Origin: Chitinophagaceae bacterium
GTDB taxonomy: Bacteria; Bacteroidota; Bacteroidia; Cytophagales; JASGCU01
Length of the DNA stretch: 33,257 nucleotides
Assembly: GCA_030053935.1 (NCBI GenBank)
Contig: JASGCU010000004.1
Span: 30,484-63,740 of the forward strand
Direction: 5' to 3'
The notes below the pieces were generated by a model. It searched no databases and was not told the origin of the DNA. It saw only the letters and a list, made by a program, of their open reading frames with translations. The translations under genes and the position numbers were made by a program. Below, in pieces: positions 18,894-26,633 of the stretch (positions within the stretch are counted from its first letter, which is position 1; every line of letters starts with the position of its first letter).

Positions 18894-20627
18894 TCAACTA
18901 TATAAGTATTTTTGAACTTTATTTAAAATCTCTCTTTTATCAGAATGGAGATAGATTATTTCATCTATTCCTAATGCTTTATAAAAAAATATATTTTCGG
19001 GAGATTCTGTTACGAGCATTATGAACGTAGAAGGGTTTCTATTCTTTACGTGAGATATAATATTTTTAGCATCTTTGGAATAACTGTCATCAGATCCGCA
19101 CAAAACTATTACTTTTATTGCTCTTGTTTGAAGTTCTTTTTCTGTTATCATCTGAGTAGAAAACCCACCTGCGGAAAAAAAGTTTTGAGCATACACAACT
19201 TTTGGAGAATATGATTCTAATCCATAGATAAAAATACAAGGATTTATAGTACTCTTTTTTACGTGCTCTTCGGTTTGTAATCTTATCAGTTCTAATTCTT
19301 TTGCTATGGGAAAAATATGAAATTTCTCTATAGATTTTGTGTATTCTTCCACAGTAGGAAGGGAATGTGCGGATTCTCTATCTATAAAAGCATTTACCCC
19401 GACCATAGAAATATAATCTTTGTGCAGTAACTCCATCTCTTTGGTTTGGAATACTTTCAGTTCTGTTTCAAAAAAATTATCCTTCTGTAATATTTGCCAT
19501 CCACCTTTTCTTTCTAATTCTCTAAAGTATTCCCAAGCGGAGCGTGAGAGAGATTCTGTAAGAGCTTCTAAATAATAAGCTCCCGCAAGAGGATCTGCTA
19601 CCTTATCTAAGTAACTCTCGTATTGAAATATATGAGAAATATTTCTCATAAGAGTACTATAAAAAAAATTATCCGAAGGATATACATCTGCTATACTCAA
19701 ATAATTACATCCTCCTATTACGGAGGAAAGTGCTTGCGTGGTGGTGCGTATAATATGATTGTCCGCTTCTAATGTAGAATAATGCCGCAGAGATGGCTGA
19801 CTATAGATGTAAATATCATTCCCATCAAAGTTATCTAGCCCGTATTCCAATGCTATTTTGGAAATAAGAATTCTCATCGCTCTCAATTTGGCTATTTCAT
19901 AAAAAAAATCTCTTCCCGTTGCAGTATAAATAAGGACTCTTTTGAAAATATCAGCAGCTGGTACCCCTAAATCTAATAAAACATTCACTTGAAAAACCAA
20001 AGAACTCGCTATGGAAGCCAATTCGAAAGTAGCACTCGCTCCTTTTTCTTGTAATGCATCACCATTGATGGATACTATTCTTAATTCTTTTATATTACCA
20101 AACAAATCCCATATACGGCGTAGGTCTTCTGCGGAAACAATATGTGTTTTTATCCCACCTCCAAAAAAAACTCTTCCTTGTATTGCTGTATGCAATCCTT
20201 TTATTGTGGAAGTACCCGCATTATTCTCTTGTTCCAAAGAAAAAAAAGAATGGGTATGATCAAAAAATATATCTTTAAAAAGGAGATTCCAACTATAGTT
20301 TTTTTGAATATGGTAGATAGTCCCTTCAGCACCATTTTGAAGAGCATGGAGAATTTTTTTGTTAGTAAGAGATTCATCATCAATATATATATGTTGGATA
20401 TACTGCCAAATTCTGCCATGTTTGTTCTCTTCATTCCCTTGATTCAACCCAAGTGCAAAATGTTTTTGAGTGGGAAGTTGAGTTTCATCGTAATAGGGGA
20501 ATATTTTCAGATTGGTATCTTGATAAAAAGAAAGTGCTTCTAATACTTCTTTTTGAGAGGTTTCCTGTGATGCTTTTTTTGCCCAGTCGTCTTTGTTACT
20601 TTTGGGAAAAGAAAAAAGTGTGTTCAT
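18894..20627 (-). CDS. mutA: Methylmalonyl-CoA mutase small (beta) subunit
   Basis: A 577-residue protein with the fold of the non-catalytic small subunit of methylmalonyl-CoA mutase, which interconverts succinyl-CoA and methylmalonyl-CoA together with MutB. Visible signals are GAEGTIYHIQ, the barrel segments AKLRAMRILISKIALEYGL and RTTTQALSSVIGGCNYLSI, and DPLAGAYYLEALTE. The C-terminal third (about 460-577) is a degenerate B12-binding-like domain (INPCIFIYGLESYSPKVVYA) without the DxHxxG cobalamin motif, as expected for MutA. The catalytic mutB gene, usually directly downstream, is not present here; the next gene is the PorV-like one. Upstream is a 348-base gap with a 111-bp inverted-repeat element. 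Confidence 0.9.
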   Translation of the reverse strand: MNTLFSFPKSNKDDWAKKASQETSQKEVLEALSFYQDTNLKIFPYYDETQLPTQKHFALGLNQGNEENKHGRIWQYIQHIYIDDESLTNKKILHALQNGAEGTIYHIQKNYSWNLLFKDIFFDHTHSFFSLEQENNAGTSTIKGLHTAIQGRVFFGGGIKTHIVSAEDLRRIWDLFGNIKELRIVSINGDALQEKGASATFELASIASSLVFQVNVLLDLGVPAADIFKRVLIYTATGRDFFYEIAKLRAMRILISKIALEYGLDNFDGNDIYIYSQPSLRHYSTLEADNHIIRTTTQALSSVIGGCNYLSIADVYPSDNFFYSTLMRNISHIFQYESYLDKVADPLAGAYYLEALTESLSRSAWEYFRELERKGGWQILQKDNFFETELKVFQTKEMELLHKDYISMVGVNAFIDRESAHSLPTVEEYTKSIEKFHIFPIAKELELIRLQTEEHVKKSTINPCIFIYGLESYSPKVVYAQNFFSAGGFSTQMITEKELQTRAIKVIVLCGSDDSYSKDAKNIISHVKNRNPSTFIMLVTESPENIFFYKALGIDEIIYLHSDKREILNKVQKYLYS

Positions 20628-20729
20628 AAGAACTATGAATTATTTGATAATTAAAATATGTATTAATAAAATAATTATAAAAATACTATAACAAAATATA
20701 AGAACCTTTTCAGTATTTTTTACAATGGT

Positions 20730-20840
20730 ACTATAAAGGTGGGTTCTAAAAATTGATTTCTTCAAAAAAAAGTGTTGGCACTATTGGTTTTTAAGGGATA
20801 CAGTTTTTAGGATTTGAACTTTTAGAACCCCTCTTATAGT
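20730..20840. repeat. 111-bp inverted-repeat element (candidate MITE or long hairpin)
   Basis: The ends are imperfect inverted repeats of 21-22 bases. The left end is ACTATAA-AGGTGGG-TTCTAAAA (20730-20751). The right end, reverse-complemented, is ACTATAA-GAGGGG-TTCTAAAA (20820-20840). About 68 bases lie between them, including the small palindrome AGTGTTGGCACT. It sits in the 348-base gap between mutA and the GAF-domain gene. The shape fits a miniature inverted-repeat element. No convincing target-site duplication is seen at the edges (GGT left, GAA right), so a large RNA hairpin is the alternative. The remaining bases of the gap hold nothing I can name. Confidence 0.45.
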
Positions 20841-20975
20841 GAATAATTAATATTTTTTTATCTAAAATATGCAAAAATACAATATATTCATCTCTTAGTA
20901 ATACATGGGACCCTTTTACTAATCAAGGTTTTAGGGTTTTCTTGGAGAACTATTTATGTTATGAAACGGGAATAG

Positions 20976-21452
20976 CTATGAGTATATTATTTTTACAATT
21001 TTTTCTAAAAAGAAAGAATCTATTTCATCAAAACTATTTAATTGTTCGCTATCTATATCTAATACAGCAAAAACTTCTTTATTTTTAAAAAGAGGAACAA
21101 CTATTTCAGATCGCGATAAAGCACTACATGCAATATGTCCTGGGAATTTTTCTACATCGGGGACAATAATAGTTTTTTTCTGTTCCCATGCATATCCACA
21201 AACTCCTCTTCCATATTGTATTCTGGTACATGCTATTGTTCCTTGAAACGGACCTAAAATCAGTTCTTTCTTTTTTACAATATAAAAGCCCACCCAAAAA
21301 AAATGAAATACTTCTTTTAAAGCCGCACATATATTTGCCATATTTGCGATAGTATCTTTTTCTTTATGGGTGAGTGATACAAGTTGAGGGATTAAAGATT
21401 CGTATTTTTCTTTTTTTCCAACGTTTTTATCAATAATTAATGATTCTGACAC
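20976..21452 (-). CDS. GAF-domain free methionine-(R)-sulfoxide reductase
   Basis: A 158-residue GAF-domain enzyme of the fRMsr type, which reduces free methionine-R-sulfoxide in the cytoplasm. All three family cysteines are visible: GPFQGTIACTR, YGRGVCGYAW and FPGHIACSALSRSEIVVPL, followed by EVFAVLDIDSEQLNSFDEID. Length and motif order are standard. Translation starts at GTG (21452-21450), only five bases after the rpmH stop codon, so the two genes should be translated from one message. The pairing with rpmH, where rnpA would be expected, is unusual. Confidence 0.9.
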   Translation of the reverse strand: MSESLIIDKNVGKKEKYESLIPQLVSLTHKEKDTIANMANICAALKEVFHFFWVGFYIVKKKELILGPFQGTIACTRIQYGRGVCGYAWEQKKTIIVPDVEKFPGHIACSALSRSEIVVPLFKNKEVFAVLDIDSEQLNSFDEIDSFFLEKIVKIIYS

Positions 21453-21457
21453 TTTAC

Positions 21458-21619
21458 TTATTTGCTTTTATGTCTTCTTTCATCGGAAACAGTGAGCTTA
21501 TGTCTTCCCTTTGCTCTTCTTGATGCTAATACTCGTCTTCCATTAGCCGTAAGCATTCTTTTTCTGAATCCGTGTTTATTTCTTCTTTTTCTTTGTGATG
21601 GTTGAAATGTTCTTTTCAT
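21458..21619 (-). CDS. rpmH: 50S ribosomal protein L34
   Basis: A 53-residue, very basic protein. It begins [20 protein letters not shown] and continues [20 protein letters not shown], which are the conserved signatures of bacterial L34, and ends DERRHKSK. It binds 23S rRNA in the large subunit. Start codon at 21619-21617 and TAA at 21460-21458. The GTG of the methionine sulfoxide reductase follows after five bases. In most bacteria rpmH precedes rnpA and yidD; here rnpA is absent and yidD lies about 2.5 kb away in another unit. Two tandem terminators separate it from the operon upstream. Confidence 0.97.
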   Translation of the reverse strand: MKRTFQPSQRKRRNKHGFRKRMLTANGRRVLASRRAKGRHKLTVSDERRHKSK

Positions 21620-21714
21620 ACAAAATTAATTCTGGTTTTGTGGTTTATATTTAATAATTATAATACAGATATGCGCATTAGTTCTTTCTATTTTTTTAAC
21701 ATAATTAATTTATT

Positions 21715-21738
21715 AAAAAAAACAGAAATCTATTTCTG
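21715..21738 (-). terminator. Rho-independent terminator (second of two)
   Basis: On the minus strand the inverted repeat CAGAAATAGATTTCTG (21738-21723; a 6-bp stem with a TAGA loop) is followed by eight T (21722-21715). It lies directly behind the first terminator, between the DUF3276 gene and rpmH, and backs up termination of the long minus-strand operon. Confidence 0.6.
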
Positions 21739-21775
21739 AAAAACGATACTACAAAATAAAGTATTGTATATCGTT
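21737..21775 (-). terminator. Rho-independent terminator at the end of the DUF3276 operon
   Basis: Minus-strand hairpin right at the stop codon of the DUF3276 gene. The outer stem is AACGATA with TATCGTT (7 bp), the inner stem TACAA with TTGTA (5 bp), with one bulged base and a 9-base loop (21775-21742). The message continues with five T in a row. This is the strongest terminator in the window. Confidence 0.7.
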
Positions 21776-22187
21776 AATTATCCCAATCACTTCTATTACC
21801 CCTCCAATTTTTTTCATCCTTATTATAGGATTCCTCTTCGTTTTCAGGTGTATCAGAATAGTGTTCTGTTTCTCCTTCTACGTTATTGTACCGTGTTTTA
21901 TTATAGGTATCATAATCATAGTCAGGTAATAATTCTGTTTTTACATAATCTATTGTTTCCCCTAAAGCATCAAAAAACTTATTAAAATCTTCTTTATATA
22001 GAAAAATTTTATGTTTTTCAAAAAATGTTACATCTTTTTGGTCTTCTTTACGTTTTAGTTCCGTAAGCACAATATAATAATCTCCGTTTTTGCTGTTCTT
22101 AATATCAAAAAAATAATTTCTTCTTTTCCCAGCACGCACTTTCTTGGAATAGACCGTATTACGGTCATTTTCATTAAAATCTTCCAC
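21774..22187 (-). CDS. DUF3276 (PUR-alpha-like) nucleic acid-binding protein
   Basis: A 137-residue protein. Residues about 10-90 match the DUF3276 family of Bacteroidota, related to the PUR-alpha single-stranded nucleic-acid-binding fold: VYSKKVRAGKRRNYFFDIK, then DYYIVLTELKR, then KHKIFLYKEDFNKFFDALGE. The C-terminal tail (about 100-137) is acidic and disordered (ENEEESYNKDEKN). A role in binding single-stranded DNA or RNA is known only by structural analogy. It begins 48 bases after trxA and is the last gene before the tandem terminators. Confidence 0.82.
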   Translation of the reverse strand: MEDFNENDRNTVYSKKVRAGKRRNYFFDIKNSKNGDYYIVLTELKRKEDQKDVTFFEKHKIFLYKEDFNKFFDALGETIDYVKTELLPDYDYDTYNKTRYNNVEGETEHYSDTPENEEESYNKDEKNWRGNRSDWDN

Positions 22188-22235
22188 TTGTTTTTAATTA
22201 ACTATTGAAAAATATATAATTTATAAATAAAAATA

Positions 22236-22556
22236 CTAAATATACTTGTTAAGTTTTTCTACTAATACTTGTTTTTGGACAAGCCCTATTGCTTTATCTA
22301 CTAATTTTTGGTTTTGAAAAATAAGAAGTGTAGGGATACTTCTTATATCAAATTTTCCTGGTGTAAAAGGATTATTATCTACATCCATTTTTCCAATAAT
22401 TGCTTTATTTTTAAACTCATCTGCTAGCTCTTCTATAACTGGACCTATCATTCTACAAGGACCACACCATTCTGCCCAAAAATCTACTAAAACGACTTTA
22501 TTTGATTTTAAAATCTCATCAAAATTTAAATCTGTTATTTCTGTTGTTTTTTTCAT
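22236..22556 (-). CDS. trxA: Thioredoxin
   Basis: A 106-residue cytoplasmic thioredoxin with no signal peptide. The active site is WAEWCGPCRMIGP (residues about 27-39), and FDIRSIPTLLIFQNQKLVD carries the cis-proline. It transfers electrons from thioredoxin reductase to target disulfides. It starts 11 bases after the coiled-coil gene and belongs to the same operon. Confidence 0.95.
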   Translation of the reverse strand: MKKTTEITDLNFDEILKSNKVVLVDFWAEWCGPCRMIGPVIEELADEFKNKAIIGKMDVDNNPFTPGKFDIRSIPTLLIFQNQKLVDKAIGLVQKQVLVEKLNKYI

Positions 22557-22567
22557 GTATTATATTT

Positions 22568-23467
22568 TTATTGTATTATAAAATAATTTTTTCCCATTAA
22601 ATACCCATCTGTATATATTTCCACAGTATATTTGCCTTTCATATACTCATTATTTTTTTCATAGAGAAAGGTCATTTTTTGTAATGTATTGTCATATAAT
22701 ATGTTTTGTTTTGCACTGAAATATGCTTCTTTTCCTTCCAATAGAAATGTTCCAGATCCTTTTGAAATATCAAAAATAGTATTTTTTTCCGGATTTATTA
22801 TCTTAAGAAGTATATCTTTTCCATCTATTGGAGAAACTTTATTTTCTGGTATATCAAATTGTATTTTCAATGCAGATATTTTTCTTTCTTTTAATGCATC
22901 TGTTTTTTCTTTTCCGTTTTTATCAATATAAATTACTGTTATATTTTCTGCTTTCAGTTTAGATGCTATTGCTATTTTTTTTTCGAGTTCGTTTTTCGAG
23001 TTATTTATTCCTTGTAAAGAATCTGACAGTTTATTTTTTTCTACTTTTAGTTGTATATTTTCTTTGAATAAGAGTGCATTTGTGATTTGTAATTGTTTTA
23101 TTTCTTCATCTTTTGCTACCAGTAATTCTCTGTACCCATCTACTTTACTTTTAAGGTTTTTTATTTGTTTGTTGGTTCTGTTTTTGAGAGATCGCATTTC
23201 TGCTTGCAGTTCTTTTTTTATGGTAAGCAAAGTGTCTATTTTTCCTCCGAGCTTATCTATTGTTTCTATTTTTTGTTGAAGTTCCGATTTTATGGAATCC
23301 ATATCAAAATAGGTTTGTACTATTTCTTGTTCGTATTTTAGGTTATCTTGGTGTAATTTTTTATTTAAATTATGGTCTATTACCATTTTTATTAAGGATA
23401 GAATAAATAAAATAAATAATGATATTATTACTATTATTTCTTTTTTATTCTGAATATTTTTAAACAT
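22568..23467 (-). CDS. Membrane-anchored coiled-coil protein of unknown function
   Basis: A 299-residue protein. One transmembrane segment near the N-terminus (about 11-28: IIVIISLFILFILSLIKM) is followed by a long heptad-rich coiled coil (about 35-175). A compact beta-rich C-terminal domain (about 180-299) contains LKAENITVIYIDKNGKEK, LLKIINPEKNTIFD and GKYTVEIYTDGYLMGKNYF. The same arrangement is recalled from conserved hypothetical proteins of Cytophagales, sometimes labelled chromosome-segregation-like because of the coiled coil. The C-terminal domain probably sits in the periplasm. Function unknown. Position between the regulatory-domain protein and trxA suggests an envelope role, but that is inference. 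Confidence 0.8.
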   Translation of the reverse strand: MFKNIQNKKEIIVIISLFILFILSLIKMVIDHNLNKKLHQDNLKYEQEIVQTYFDMDSIKSELQQKIETIDKLGGKIDTLLTIKKELQAEMRSLKNRTNKQIKNLKSKVDGYRELLVAKDEEIKQLQITNALLFKENIQLKVEKNKLSDSLQGINNSKNELEKKIAIASKLKAENITVIYIDKNGKEKTDALKERKISALKIQFDIPENKVSPIDGKDILLKIINPEKNTIFDISKGSGTFLLEGKEAYFSAKQNILYDNTLQKMTFLYEKNNEYMKGKYTVEIYTDGYLMGKNYFIIQ

Positions 23468-23489
23468 CTATGTATTTTATTCTTAAAAA

Positions 23490-24137
23490 TTATTTTTTCT
23501 TATAATTCCCTTTTTTTATAGATTTAATAAGTGATGCCCAAGCAAATGGGTTTGTCAATGGGTTTGTTCTTACTTGATACTTATCAATACCGCTTTGGTA
23601 GTATTGATTCATGTAGTATCTATAATTATCAGATGCTGTCATAGGAATATTGTATGCTATATTATGTTCCATAATATGCTTCATAACAGTATTCAAATTC
23701 CTATAATCGTTCTCTATGGGCAGATTTAATGATAGTATTGCTTTTTTAAACAATTCTTCAGATGGGTATGGCAGTATTTCTATTGTTGGTAGGTGTAGTA
23801 TATCTTCTTTTAGATCTATGACGAGTGTAAAATGGTCTCCTTTATTACCGGGTATAATCAAGGATTGTTTTTTATATCCTATTGCTGTTATAAGAATAGA
23901 ATCTCCTACTAATGCGGGCATGGAAAAATATCCGTACATATTTGAGGTTGTTCCCCTTCCTCCTTTATTTACATAAATATGTACTCCTGGAACGCCTGTT
24001 ATACTATCTGTTCCCAGAACTATTCCAGAAAATTGCACAATTTTTTTTTTTGATGGTGTTTGTGCTTTTACTTTTTGTGTGTTTATGAATATTATTATTA
24101 CTATACAATAAAATATACATGTTTTGTATGTTCTCAT
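23490..24137 (-). CDS. Secreted protein with carboxypeptidase-regulatory-like (CarboxypepD_reg) domain
   Basis: A 215-residue exported protein. The signal peptide ends near VKAQT (about residue 25). Residues about 32-115 form the transthyretin-like domain common at the N-terminus of TonB-dependent receptors: FSGIVLGTDSITGVPGVHIY, then VNKGGRGTTSNMYGYFSM, then ILITAIGYKKQ. The remainder (about 115-215) is a helical extension with DNYRYYMNQYYQSGIDKY and a Lys-rich end; there is no beta-barrel. It is therefore not a receptor but a small envelope protein of a type frequent in Cytophagales. It starts 26 bases after yidD. Function unknown. Confidence 0.75.
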   Translation of the reverse strand: MRTYKTCIFYCIVIIIFINTQKVKAQTPSKKKIVQFSGIVLGTDSITGVPGVHIYVNKGGRGTTSNMYGYFSMPALVGDSILITAIGYKKQSLIIPGNKGDHFTLVIDLKEDILHLPTIEILPYPSEELFKKAILSLNLPIENDYRNLNTVMKHIMEHNIAYNIPMTASDNYRYYMNQYYQSGIDKYQVRTNPLTNPFAWASLIKSIKKGNYKKK

Positions 24138-24163
24138 AACAGTTTTTTATTAAAAATATTTTT

Positions 24164-24403
24164 TTATGGTACTGGGTCATATCCGTTTTTTTTTGTAAAC
24201 ATGTGACATTTACTGATTCGCTGTATAGAAATTTTCATTCCTTTCCATATTCCATATTTTACTATAGATTCTTTTGTATATTGTGAGCATGATGGGATAA
24301 ACTTACAAGATGGTAAAAATAAAGGGGAAATACAATATTGATAAACAGAAATGAAAAAGATGATTGTTTTTCGAATAATTTTTATAAAATTAGGAAAATG
24401 CAT
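24164..24403 (-). CDS. yidD: Membrane protein insertion efficiency factor YidD
   Basis: A 79-residue protein with the hallmark CKFIPSCSQYTKESIVKYG, and before it YQYCISPLFLPS. The end GYDPVP matches the usual GGxDPVP. YidD is a small membrane-associated protein that aids YidC-dependent insertion of inner-membrane proteins. It is normally found between rnpA and yidC; here it sits in an operon behind a SPOR lipoprotein (14 bases) and before a carboxypeptidase-regulatory-like protein. Its long hydrophobic N-terminal region is typical. Confidence 0.94.
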   Translation of the reverse strand: MHFPNFIKIIRKTIIFFISVYQYCISPLFLPSCKFIPSCSQYTKESIVKYGIWKGMKISIQRISKCHMFTKKNGYDPVP

Positions 24404-24417
24404 AGTTAAAAATATAT

Positions 24418-24984
24418 TTATGGGGTATTAATTTTTTGTTTTTCGGGAAGTAGTAAAGCTGTTGGGAATCGTTTCAGTACTTTTTTATGAGTAGGGTATG
24501 ATTGCATTCTAGAATAAAAAAAACCTACTTTGACTTTATAGTTTGGTTGTACATATACTAATTGTGGTGGTTCTTCTAAATCTATTATTTTTGCATAAGC
24601 AAGGGCTTCTTCTGCTAATTTTCTATTTATTCCTGAATATACTTGTATAGTAAATCCTTCTATATAATCTTTTCCGCCATTTTTTTCTATGAGGATTTGT
24701 CTGAGTGTATCTAATTCTTGATTAATAGAGTGTTCGGGGATTGGTGTTATTGGATATGGATTATCATTTTCTGTAGGTTCTTCGTCAATAATTTCTCTGT
24801 ATTTTTTATTTCTATAGATAGATAAGTCTTCACTGTATTTTTTTTTTGATGGTGAAGAAATATTACTTTGGTCTGTTATTTTTATATTGGTAATATTTTT
24901 ATTACAGGAAGAAAATAAGAGAAGGAGTATCCAAACAATATTTTTTTTGATCTGTGTTTTATGTTTTTGATTCAATAGGTGCAT
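24418..24984 (-). CDS. SPOR-domain lipoprotein
   Basis: A 188-residue protein with a lipobox ending at Cys27 (LLLFSSC). A low-complexity linker follows (about 28-100). A C-terminal SPOR-like domain (about 105-180) contains GFTIQVYSGINRKLAEEALA, then VYVQPNYKVKVGFFYSRMQS and ending FPTALLLPE. SPOR domains bind denuded septal peptidoglycan, so the protein is probably attached to the outer or inner membrane near division sites. It begins 14 bases after menB. Length and layout fit the family of Bacteroidota SPOR lipoproteins; no partner is identified. Confidence 0.8.
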   Translation of the reverse strand: MHLLNQKHKTQIKKNIVWILLLLFSSCNKNITNIKITDQSNISSPSKKKYSEDLSIYRNKKYREIIDEEPTENDNPYPITPIPEHSINQELDTLRQILIEKNGGKDYIEGFTIQVYSGINRKLAEEALAYAKIIDLEEPPQLVYVQPNYKVKVGFFYSRMQSYPTHKKVLKRFPTALLLPEKQKINTP

Positions 24985-24998
24985 ATGAATATTAAGGA

Positions 24999-25823
24999 TT
25001 AAGGGAATTTTTGGAATTTTTTAAAATTGGGTTTTCGTTTTTCTAAGAATGCTTTTTTGCCTTCTTGTGCTTCTTCGGTGAGGTAGTATAAAAGGGTAGC
25101 ATTTCCTGCGAGTTCTTGGATACCTGCTTGTCCGTCTAATTCTGCATTGAATCCCATTTTGAGCATTCTAATGGCAAGTGGGCTGTGTTGCATTATCATT
25201 TGGCACCATTCTATGGTGGTTGGTTCTAAATTTTCTAAGGTAGTTATAGTGTTTATCAATCCCATTTCTAAAGCTTCTTTTGCAGAATATTGTTTGCAGA
25301 GAAACCATATTTCTCTTGCTTTTTTTTGTCCTACATGCCTTGCGAGAAAAGAAACTCCGAAACCTGCATCAAAACTTCCTACTTTTGGACCTGTTTGTCC
25401 AAAAATAGCATTTTCGGATGCTATTGTAAGATCACATACGACATGTAGAACATGCCCTCCCCCTATTGCAAATCCATTGACCATGGCTATTACGGGTTTG
25501 GGTAATGAACGGATTTTTTTTTGGAGTTCTAACACGTTCAAACGTGGGACTCCGTCTTCTCCTATATATCCGCCTATTCCTTTTACATTTTGGTCTCCTC
25601 CGCTGCAAAATGCTTTATCGCCTTCTCCAGTAATGATTACTACATAAATATCTGTTTTTTCTTTACAAAAATCTACTGCTTCTATCATTTCTTGGATGGT
25701 TAATGGTCTAAAAGCATTCCGAACTTGGGGTCTATTGATGGTTATTTTGGCTACGCCTTCAAAAAAATCAAAACGAATATCTGTATATTTTTTTATTGTT
25801 TTCCAATTATATTTTGAGGTCAT
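24999..25823 (-). CDS. menB: 1,4-dihydroxy-2-naphthoyl-CoA synthase MenB
   Basis: A 274-residue crotonase-fold enzyme that closes the second ring in menaquinone synthesis. Diagnostic features are [35 protein letters not shown], the oxyanion region [20 protein letters not shown], and [15 protein letters not shown], which is specific for MenB among crotonases. The end [13 protein letters not shown] is the usual C-terminus. It overlaps the upstream DUF4199 gene by four bases, indicating coupling. It shows that the organism respires with menaquinone. Confidence 0.96.
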   Translation of the reverse strand: MTSKYNWKTIKKYTDIRFDFFEGVAKITINRPQVRNAFRPLTIQEMIEAVDFCKEKTDIYVVIITGEGDKAFCSGGDQNVKGIGGYIGEDGVPRLNVLELQKKIRSLPKPVIAMVNGFAIGGGHVLHVVCDLTIASENAIFGQTGPKVGSFDAGFGVSFLARHVGQKKAREIWFLCKQYSAKEALEMGLINTITTLENLEPTTIEWCQMIMQHSPLAIRMLKMGFNAELDGQAGIQELAGNATLLYYLTEEAQEGKKAFLEKRKPNFKKFQKFP

Positions 25824-26338
25824 TGGGCTTCTGGCGCTGTTTTCTTTTGTATTGCAGAGATAACGAGTCCTATAACAATACCTATAGATAATCCGAATAC
25901 TAAGGTCATAAATGCCATTGTTCCTGGTTCAAAGAAGGTTTTTGAAATTTCAAGTACTTGGTCTATTTGCTCTTCTGACATTCCGGCTTCTTCCCATTTT
26001 GCTATTGCATCATCTTTTACTTTTTCCCTATAAGTAGGGTCTAGGAAGGAAAAATAGATGTAGAAAAAAATAGAATTTATTCCTGCGGATACGAGGGATA
26101 GAAGAGAAGATATCTTTACTCCCTCACCATAGCTCATAAATCCGTTGTTAGAGTTTTTATATGATTTTTGTGATATAAAAATATATGCTATTAAAAAAAT
26201 AATAGTAACATACCCTAATTGTTTTTGTAAAGTAAAAGAAATAGGCAAAAGCATAATAATGAGTGAATATACCATGGATATACATCCGCATATCACCCCG
26301 TAACGAAACCCTGTTTCTACTGTTGTATTTTTTTGCAT
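25820..26338 (-). CDS. DUF4199 membrane protein
   Basis: A 172-residue integral membrane protein with four hydrophobic segments (about 13-34, 40-58, 77-97 and 135-160). The motif [20 protein letters not shown] and the following YFSFLDP, a charged loop with [14 protein letters not shown], and a final hydrophobic [16 protein letters not shown] are typical of the DUF4199 family, which is largely confined to Bacteroidota. Function unknown. First gene of the long minus-strand operon; its stop codon overlaps the menB start (ATGA). Confidence 0.85.
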   Translation of the reverse strand: MQKNTTVETGFRYGVICGCISMVYSLIIMLLPISFTLQKQLGYVTIIFLIAYIFISQKSYKNSNNGFMSYGEGVKISSLLSLVSAGINSIFFYIYFSFLDPTYREKVKDDAIAKWEEAGMSEEQIDQVLEISKTFFEPGTMAFMTLVFGLSIGIVIGLVISAIQKKTAPEAQ

Positions 26339-26459
26339 AAATATATAAGAGTTTAAATTGTTTTTATGAATATTTCTGTTGTGTTACTATTATAATTGTA
26401 CATAAATGTATAACAAATAAAATTATGTACTATAATTACAATAATTTTCTTAAAATAGT

Positions 26460-26484
26460 ATTTTCTAAAAATTATTTAGAAAAT
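26460..26484. promoter_or_regulatory. Perfect 10-bp inverted repeat between DUF4199 and uvrA
   Basis: ATTTTCTAAA (26460-26469) and TTTAGAAAAT (26475-26484) are exact reverse complements with a 5-base spacer. The site lies in the 295-base gap between two divergent genes, 149 bases before uvrA and 121 bases before DUF4199. It is suitable as an operator or a small hairpin. A second exact 8-bp repeat, GTACATAA with TTATGTAC (26398-26405 and 26423-26430), lies nearby. No clear sigma-type promoter was found here. Confidence 0.35.
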
Positions 26485-26633
26485 TGTTATGAATATCTCT
26501 CGATTTATTTATTTTTTGATAAAAATAAGAAATATAAAGTTTTTTGAGGGTAGATTTCATTTTTTATTATGGAATGGATTAAAACGAAAATAGGATCAAA
26601 CAAGTATATAGTAATAAACAATATCATAGTATT

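Noticed and set aside
20880-21080. Open plus-strand frame with NTWDPFTNQGFRVFLENY running into the GAF gene
   Set aside because: No start codon at its head, overlap with a confident gene on the other strand, and no recognisable family. Likely chance.
21621-21628. TAATTTTG promoter-like box on the minus strand next to rpmH
   Set aside because: It ends one base before the rpmH start codon, so transcription would begin inside the gene, and no -33 element is present.
26489-26593. 35-codon plus-strand ORF (MNISRFIYFLIK...) before uvrA
   Set aside because: Short, AT-driven composition, no motif, and inside a probable regulatory gap. Not supported as a gene.
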